DNA of 64,000 bases, taken from Symbiodinium natans. Its lineage: Eukaryota > Sar > Dinophyceae > Suessiales > Symbiodiniaceae. Under the pieces are notes generated by a model that was not told the DNA's origin, did not search any database, and worked only from the letters and a program-made list of their open reading frames with translations. The DNA lies in NCBI GenBank assembly GCA_905221605.1, contig CAJNDS010002623.1, positions 1,069,371 through 1,133,370 on the forward strand, given 5' to 3'. Of this stretch, positions 59,826-64,000 are shown in pieces. Within the stretch, counting starts at the first letter, position 1; the number at the start of each line of letters is the position of its first letter. The translations under genes and the position numbers were made by a program.

Positions 59826-60788
59826 GCTTGATTGCCCCAGTGAGAAACAAGAAAAATCAATGGCAACAACAATCTTGCAAAGAAGATTCAAACGCCCACT
59901 TCATACATACTCACAGTGCGTGCGTATGCCTCCGCAAGGCCCTTAGCCCGAGCGTGGGCGCTCATGATGCTCGACGCGTGCCGGGGCGAAGGGGGAAGTG
60001 TGCAGGATGGCAAGAGGCCGGTCTCCGCCCACAACGCTGCTGATGCTCGTCCCGTGATCCCGCAGATGGATGACGCGCCCCCCTAAGTGCGAGCATCGTC
60101 GATCCGTGGACGTGGCTATGTTTACGGTGCCCATCGGCAAAATGCGTGAGCCACGGTACTTGCTGTGCTGTCTACACTTCCGGACGCTCCCAAGACTCTG
60201 TGCCCGAGCCGCTGATGCTCATGATGCTGCACCCCCCCCCCCTCCCCGAAAAGTAAGAAGCTCCACGAGACCCTACCCAAAAACCCTTCAAAACTTCCTC
60301 GAAACTAAAACCTCCAGAATATTAGCTTTAGATCCCACAAAGCCTCAACCCCCCTCAGCCCTTACCCTAAAGCCTAAGCCCTAAACCTCAAAACCCTAAA
60401 CCCTAAACCCCTAAACTTTACACAAAGCCCTACCAGCGAGCAGGTAAGCTGGAGCCCTGGTGACCCCAAGGCCTTGGGAGTTGAAGAGTTTAGGGTTTAG
60501 AGTTTAGAGTTTAAGAGTTGAAGAGTTCAGGGTTTAGGGTTTAGGGCCAAAGTTCAGGAACTGTTTGCCCGAACCCCTGAATTTTTGGGACCGGTTTGAA
60601 GCGATTGATCCCGGCAGTTTGCATTGGTAATGCTTTTTGATGCGCTACATCTTTAAGCATGTGCATTGTGTCAAGTGGCATCGCCCGATCATGCCTAGAC
60701 CCTAAACCCTAAACTGCAAACCCCCAGCCCTAAACTCCCAACCATAAACCCTAAACCCTAAACCCCCCTGAGCCGGCCGCGCAGCCAG
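59826..60788. other. About 960 bp without recognised gene
   Basis: Contains an almost repeated CTCATGATGCT word (59960, 60209), degenerate CCCTAAA runs (60360-60420, 60690-60770) and TTTAGGG variants (60485-60545). Confidence 0.4.
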
Positions 60789-60844
60789 GCCTGTATCTTC
60801 CAGTATTGGGACGTCCAGGTTAAGGCCCGGCTCGACTTTCTAGG
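60789..60844 (+). CDS. Exon-like segment next to a TTTAGGG array
   Basis: AGCCAG precedes and CTAGG|GTTTAGG follows. The frame reads ACIFQYWDVQVKARLDFL. Not recognised. Confidence 0.45.
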
Positions 60845-60930
60845 GTTTAGGCGCTAGGGTTTAGGGTTTAGGGTTTAGGGTTTAGGGTTTAGGGTTTAGG
60901 GTTTAGGGTTTAGGGTTTAGGTTTAGGGTC
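60845..60930. repeat. TTTAGGG array starting at a donor site
   Basis: About eleven units after one variant (TTTAGGCGC). Confidence 0.96.
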
Positions 60931-61020
60931 TGGGGATTAGGGTTCCGGGAGCTCTTGTTCCGGAGTTAAGTTGACAAGTTGTTGGAATGACCAGCAGAGG
61001 CTGTCCGAGTCCTGAATGGC

Positions 61021-61110
61021 TGGGACGTTCACCCCTTATACTAACAGTCCTTCCTAGGGATTACAATTAATTCCTATTCAGGACTGTCAGTATAAGGGGG
61101 AACATTCTAA
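61021..61110. mobile_element. Foldback element, family 1, copy b
   Basis: CCCCTTATACTAACAGTCCT at the left and its imperfect reverse complement (AGGACTGTCAGTATAAGGGG) at the right. The same arms as 29558-29656, with a different centre. Confidence 0.7.
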
Positions 61111-61299
61111 GGTGTTATTACCTGCTCTGCCGTCGCTGAATCGGCAGGTCAACGACACGGACTGGCCTTCAGGTCGCTTCCTTAGAGATGCTTCCTTCGG
61201 TGCGCAAGGCCGCAGAAGGAGGCTGAACCCTAAACCCTAAACCCGAAACCCGAAACCCTAAACCCTAAACCCTTGAATCCCAGGCCCCCTTTTCTTCAG

Positions 61300-61375
61300 G
61301 TGATGACCCAGCGACCTTCGGGTGTCGGGTCCTGCAGCGGGGTCGGACAAACTGCACCGCCGCAACCCTAGCAGG
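61300..61375 (+). CDS. Exon-like segment between opposed telomeric arrays
   Basis: TTCTTCAG precedes and AGCAGG|GTTTAGGG follows. The frame reads DDPATFGCRVLQRGRTNC then TAATLA. CCCTAAA units lie at 61225-61273 and TTTAGGG at 61376-61420. Not recognised. Confidence 0.5.
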
Positions 61376-61817
61376 GTTTAGGGTTTCGGGGTTTAGGGTT
61401 TAGGGTTTAGGTTTGGGGTTCACTTTTGACAAGTTTGGGCGTTTCGAGGTGTTGAAATTTTAGGGTTCATTATTCTAGGATTTCCGGTCCAAACCGTTTG
61501 CGGGGGTTGTGGAGGGACATGAAGGCTGAACCGAGAAAAGGTGCACCAATTTTCGAGGAATCGCGAGGTTTGCTGGCAAGACAAGTTCGGTGCAAGAAGT
61601 TCTCGAGTCCTCGCCAGAAGCGCCCCCAAACGAGGTTCACGTCGGCTTGAACAGCGGCAAGGCCTTCCAAGTTCGAATGCGCCCGGGCCATGGCATGCAC
61701 TGGAGCACCTCATAGCTTCAGGGTTTGCGGAAATGTGGGCAGTTCCCCCACGCGGTCCCTTCGTCTGGTACCCCTAGAAGAGAGGGCTCTGTATCATCGG
61801 AAGCCCAAAAGGGGACC

Positions 61818-61900
61818 CTAAACCCTAACCCCAAATCCTAAACCCTAAACCCTAACCCCAAACCGACAACCCTAAACCCTAAACCCTAAACCTTAAACTT
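61818..61900. repeat. CCCTAAA array
   Basis: Degenerate array with CCCCAAA variants left of the next exon-like segment. 61421-61817 shows no recognised gene. Confidence 0.93.
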
Positions 61901-61945
61901 TGGTTTAGAGAAGGCCTCAAGTCAGACTCTCAGCCTGTCTCCCAG

Positions 61946-62001
61946 GTGAGGCCTGCACCGTGAGGCGGCTCTACACGAACTGGGCAACTTGGCTTTGGCG
62001 G
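61946..62001 (+). CDS. Exon-like segment
   Basis: TCCCAG precedes and GGCGG|GTTTGGGG follows. The frame reads EACTVRRLYTNWATWLWR. Not recognised. Confidence 0.45.
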
Positions 62002-62350
62002 GTTTGGGGTGTGCAGTTTGGGGTTTGGGGTTTAGCACTTTAGGGTAGCTGCTTTTTGGTGCCATGTACGTTTCCAGAGACATCCCATGCTCGACATCAT
62101 GTACATAGGTCTATGTAGACACCTTTGAAAGTAGGGGGCCTCCTAAGCTAGACTCCTGAACCCTAAATCCTAAATCCTAAACCTTGTCGAGACATCAGGG
62201 CTCCAATGCCCCGAATACTTCCTCAAATGATCCCAAGTCGTATCCCCTTAAACCTAAACCTAACACCCCTAAACCAAATATTCCTTGCTCCAACAAGGCA
62301 TTGGAGTCTCTTGACCTAAGCCGTAAACACCCAAACCCTGGGCACGCAAG

Positions 62351-62414
62351 GTCTACTATGACGAGGTGATTGAAACCAGACTGCCGGTGCGGACCTCGAA
62401 AGGGCTTGTCGCAT
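62351..62414 (+). CDS. Exon-like segment
   Basis: CGCAAG precedes. The frame reads VYYDEVIETRLPVRTSKGL, followed within 20 bp by TTTAGGG variants (62423-62533). Not recognised. Confidence 0.4.
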
Positions 62415-62631
62415 CTTGGTGTTGAGGTTTAGGGATTAGGGTTTAGGGTTTAGGGTTTAGGGGCTAGAGTTTAGAGTTTAAGGTTAAGGTTTAGGGTTTG
62501 GGGCTTGAGGGTTTGGGTTTAGGGTTTAGGGTTTCTTGAGCAATCAGGGCGGAAACTTCCCCCTCGATCAGCATGCCTCGTGGTGCTGTCGGCTTACAGC
62601 TCTCGCAGGGTCAGGGCATCCCCAGCCCCCT

Positions 62632-62858
62632 AAGCCCTAAACCCTAAACCCTAAACCCTAAACCCTAAACCCTAAACCCTAAACCCTAAACCCTAAACCC
62701 TAAACCCTAAACCCTAAACCCTAAACCCTAAACCCTAAACCCTAAACCCTAAACCCTACTAAACCCATAAACCCTAAACCCTAAACCCTAAACCCTAAAC
62801 CCTAAACCCTAAACCCTAAACCCTAAACCCTAAACCCTAAACCCTAAACCCTAAACCC
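62632..62858. repeat. Largest CCCTAAA array in the window
   Basis: About 32 units, interrupted only near 62758 (CCTACTAAACCCATAA). Confidence 0.98.
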
Positions 62859-62865
62859 GCCCGCC

Positions 62866-63235
62866 ACCAAGGCCCTCCGGCCGAAGACACCCCCCAACGC
62901 AAACGCCGATTTGGCTCTCGCAAGCTTCTAGACCTGTTTAGCAAAGGGTCTATCGCCATACAACCTTTACGCTCCCGCATAGAGAAGAAAAAACAATGAG
63001 AAGGCCCTCCGGCCGAAGACACCCCCCAACGCAAACGCTGATTTGGCTCTGGTGAGCTTCTAGACATGACTCTCACAAGGCCTGTTCATATCAACGCCGT
63101 AACACCCCGACGTCGAGAATAGAAACAATGAGAAGGCCCTCCGGCCGAAGACACCCCCCAACGCAAACGTTAATTTGGTTCTCGCAAGCTTCTAGACATG
63201 ACTTTCACAAGGCGTGTTTATAGCAACAAGCCTGA
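62866..63235. repeat. About 132-bp tandem repeat, three copies
   Basis: AAGGCCCTCCGGCCGAAGAC recurs at about 62868, 63001 and 63132, each followed by CACCCCCCAACGCAAACG and a similar stretch ending near AGAAACAATGAG. The third copy is truncated. It is set between two large CCCTAAA arrays. Confidence 0.9.
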
Positions 63236-63363
63236 GTGCAGAAGTGTTTGGATGTGGGCTGGCTTTGGTTTGGCTGGCTCTGGTTTGGTTCGTTTTGAGT
63301 AGTGTTTGGGTGGTCTTGGGGTGGGCATGTCTGCACACAAGTGCGTACAGCTGAACAATGCTA

Positions 63364-63560
63364 CACCCTAAACCCTAAACCCTAAACCCTAAACCCTAAA
63401 CCCTAAACCCTAAACCCTAAACCCTAAACCCTCAACCCTAAACCCTAAACCCTAAACCCTAAACCCTAGACCCTAGACCCTAAACCCTAGACCCTAGACC
63501 CTAAACCCCAGACCCTAAACCCTAAACCCTAAACCCCAAACCCTAAACCCTAAACCCTCT
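63364..63560. repeat. CCCTAAA array with CCCTAGA variants
   Basis: About 28 units; the right half mixes CCCTAGA and CCCCAGA. 63561-63920 has no recognised gene but contains CTTCGTCGKCATGTGTTTT twice (63589, 63639). Confidence 0.97.
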
Positions 63561-63921
63561 CTTACTATGTATATTTAAACCCTAATGGGCTTCGTCGTCA
63601 TGTGTTTTTTTTTCTGGGCCCTAAACCCTGACACCCTTCGTCGGCATGTGTTTTCTTTCCTGGGCCCGGAACCAGAATCTGAAACATGAGAGGGTCATTT
63701 CTGCCATTTTGATTCTATTTAAAACTCCGCTGGAATCGGCCACTTTTGGCCGAATCCTGGGGAGGCACAGGGTTAGAATTTTGAGCTTTAAGCCTACTGG
63801 GAATGTATTGAGTGAACTTTGTATTTTCTCAATGTTATGGGTTTGTTGGGTGGGTGGTTTTTTTTTTTTTCCAACGCTTGACAAGCTGCTTGACTAGTGA
63901 ATGCTCGGACTTGAGATGCTG

Positions 63922-64000
63922 AACCCTAACCCTAAACCCTAAACCCTAAACCCTAAACCCTAAACCCTAAACCCTAAACCCTAAACCCTAAACCCTAAAC
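63922..64000. repeat. CCCTAAA array running off the right edge
   Basis: At least eleven units. A right chromosome end would read TTTAGGG on this strand, so this is interstitial, or the end of an inverted or misjoined piece. Confidence 0.97.

Noticed and set aside
63922-64000. True chromosome end at the right edge
   Set aside because: The strand orientation (CCCTAAA) is opposite to that of a right telomere, and similar arrays are interstitial throughout.

Overview
The window looks like nuclear DNA of a dinoflagellate, most likely a Symbiodiniaceae/Suessiales-type genome. The evidence is (a) dozens of plant/dinoflagellate-type telomeric motif arrays (TTTAGGG / CCCTAAA), (b) small exons joined by GT-AG, GC-AG and GA-AG introns, (c) protein-coding genes in the same orientation, (d) Ty1/copia and PAT/Ngaro-like retroelements of a kind common in these genomes, and (e) an 11-nt match to the 3' end of the dinoflagellate spliced leader. 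The species cannot be fixed from sequence alone.

Layout. 1-3.9 kb: the 3' part of a Ty1/copia polyprotein (integrase end, RT, RNase H and an unusual C-terminal domain), its polypurine tract and the first bases of its 3' LTR. 3.9-8.9 kb: two head-to-tail copies of a 2.5-kb unit inserted in that LTR, bounded by three copies of TGATATATGTGACC. Each unit has an ORF with Cys motifs and three hairpins that share an 18-nt loop on different stems. 8.9-11.5 kb: LTR-like debris around a frameshifted copia gag/protease relic on the minus strand. 12.9-23.4 kb: a polypurine tract of about 2.4 kb, split by a well-preserved copia element (LTRs 14113-14243 and 22024-22156, a 2147-aa polyprotein, a second small zinc-motif ORF, and a 5-bp target duplication). 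24.6-25.6 kb: a fragment of a UDP-glucose 4-epimerase gene with telomeric-motif arrays in its introns.

25.6-64 kb: a mosaic of short exon-like segments and telomeric-motif arrays. Exon-like segments tend to have CCCTAAA arrays on their left and TTTAGGG arrays on their right, so introns begin with TTTAGGG and end with CCCTAAA and could fold on themselves. Inside this region are two gene models that can be spliced by eye: a type-II-like DnaJ co-chaperone (34374-35774, 3 exons) and a TPR / calcineurin-like phosphoesterase / double Dabb-like protein (36464-42147, 4 exons, 890 aa). Introns in both genes carry direct repeats at their splice junctions, as expected of introner-type insertions. The largest intron holds a palindromic ATCTGCG array. 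A structurally complete PAT/Ngaro-type tyrosine-recombinase retrotransposon (48319-55738) with A1-ORFs-B1-A2-B2 split direct repeats sits inside telomeric-motif sequence. It encodes a small membrane protein, gag, RT/RNase H with a cytosine-methyltransferase-like module, a 2A-like peptide and a recombinase. Several small foldback (MITE-like) elements lie in the intronic sequence.

The most interesting system is the set of introns clasped by telomeric repeats in opposite orientation, together with direct repeats at splice junctions. This suggests that introns here spread as mobile or templated units, with the repeats supplying donor sites and pairing arms.
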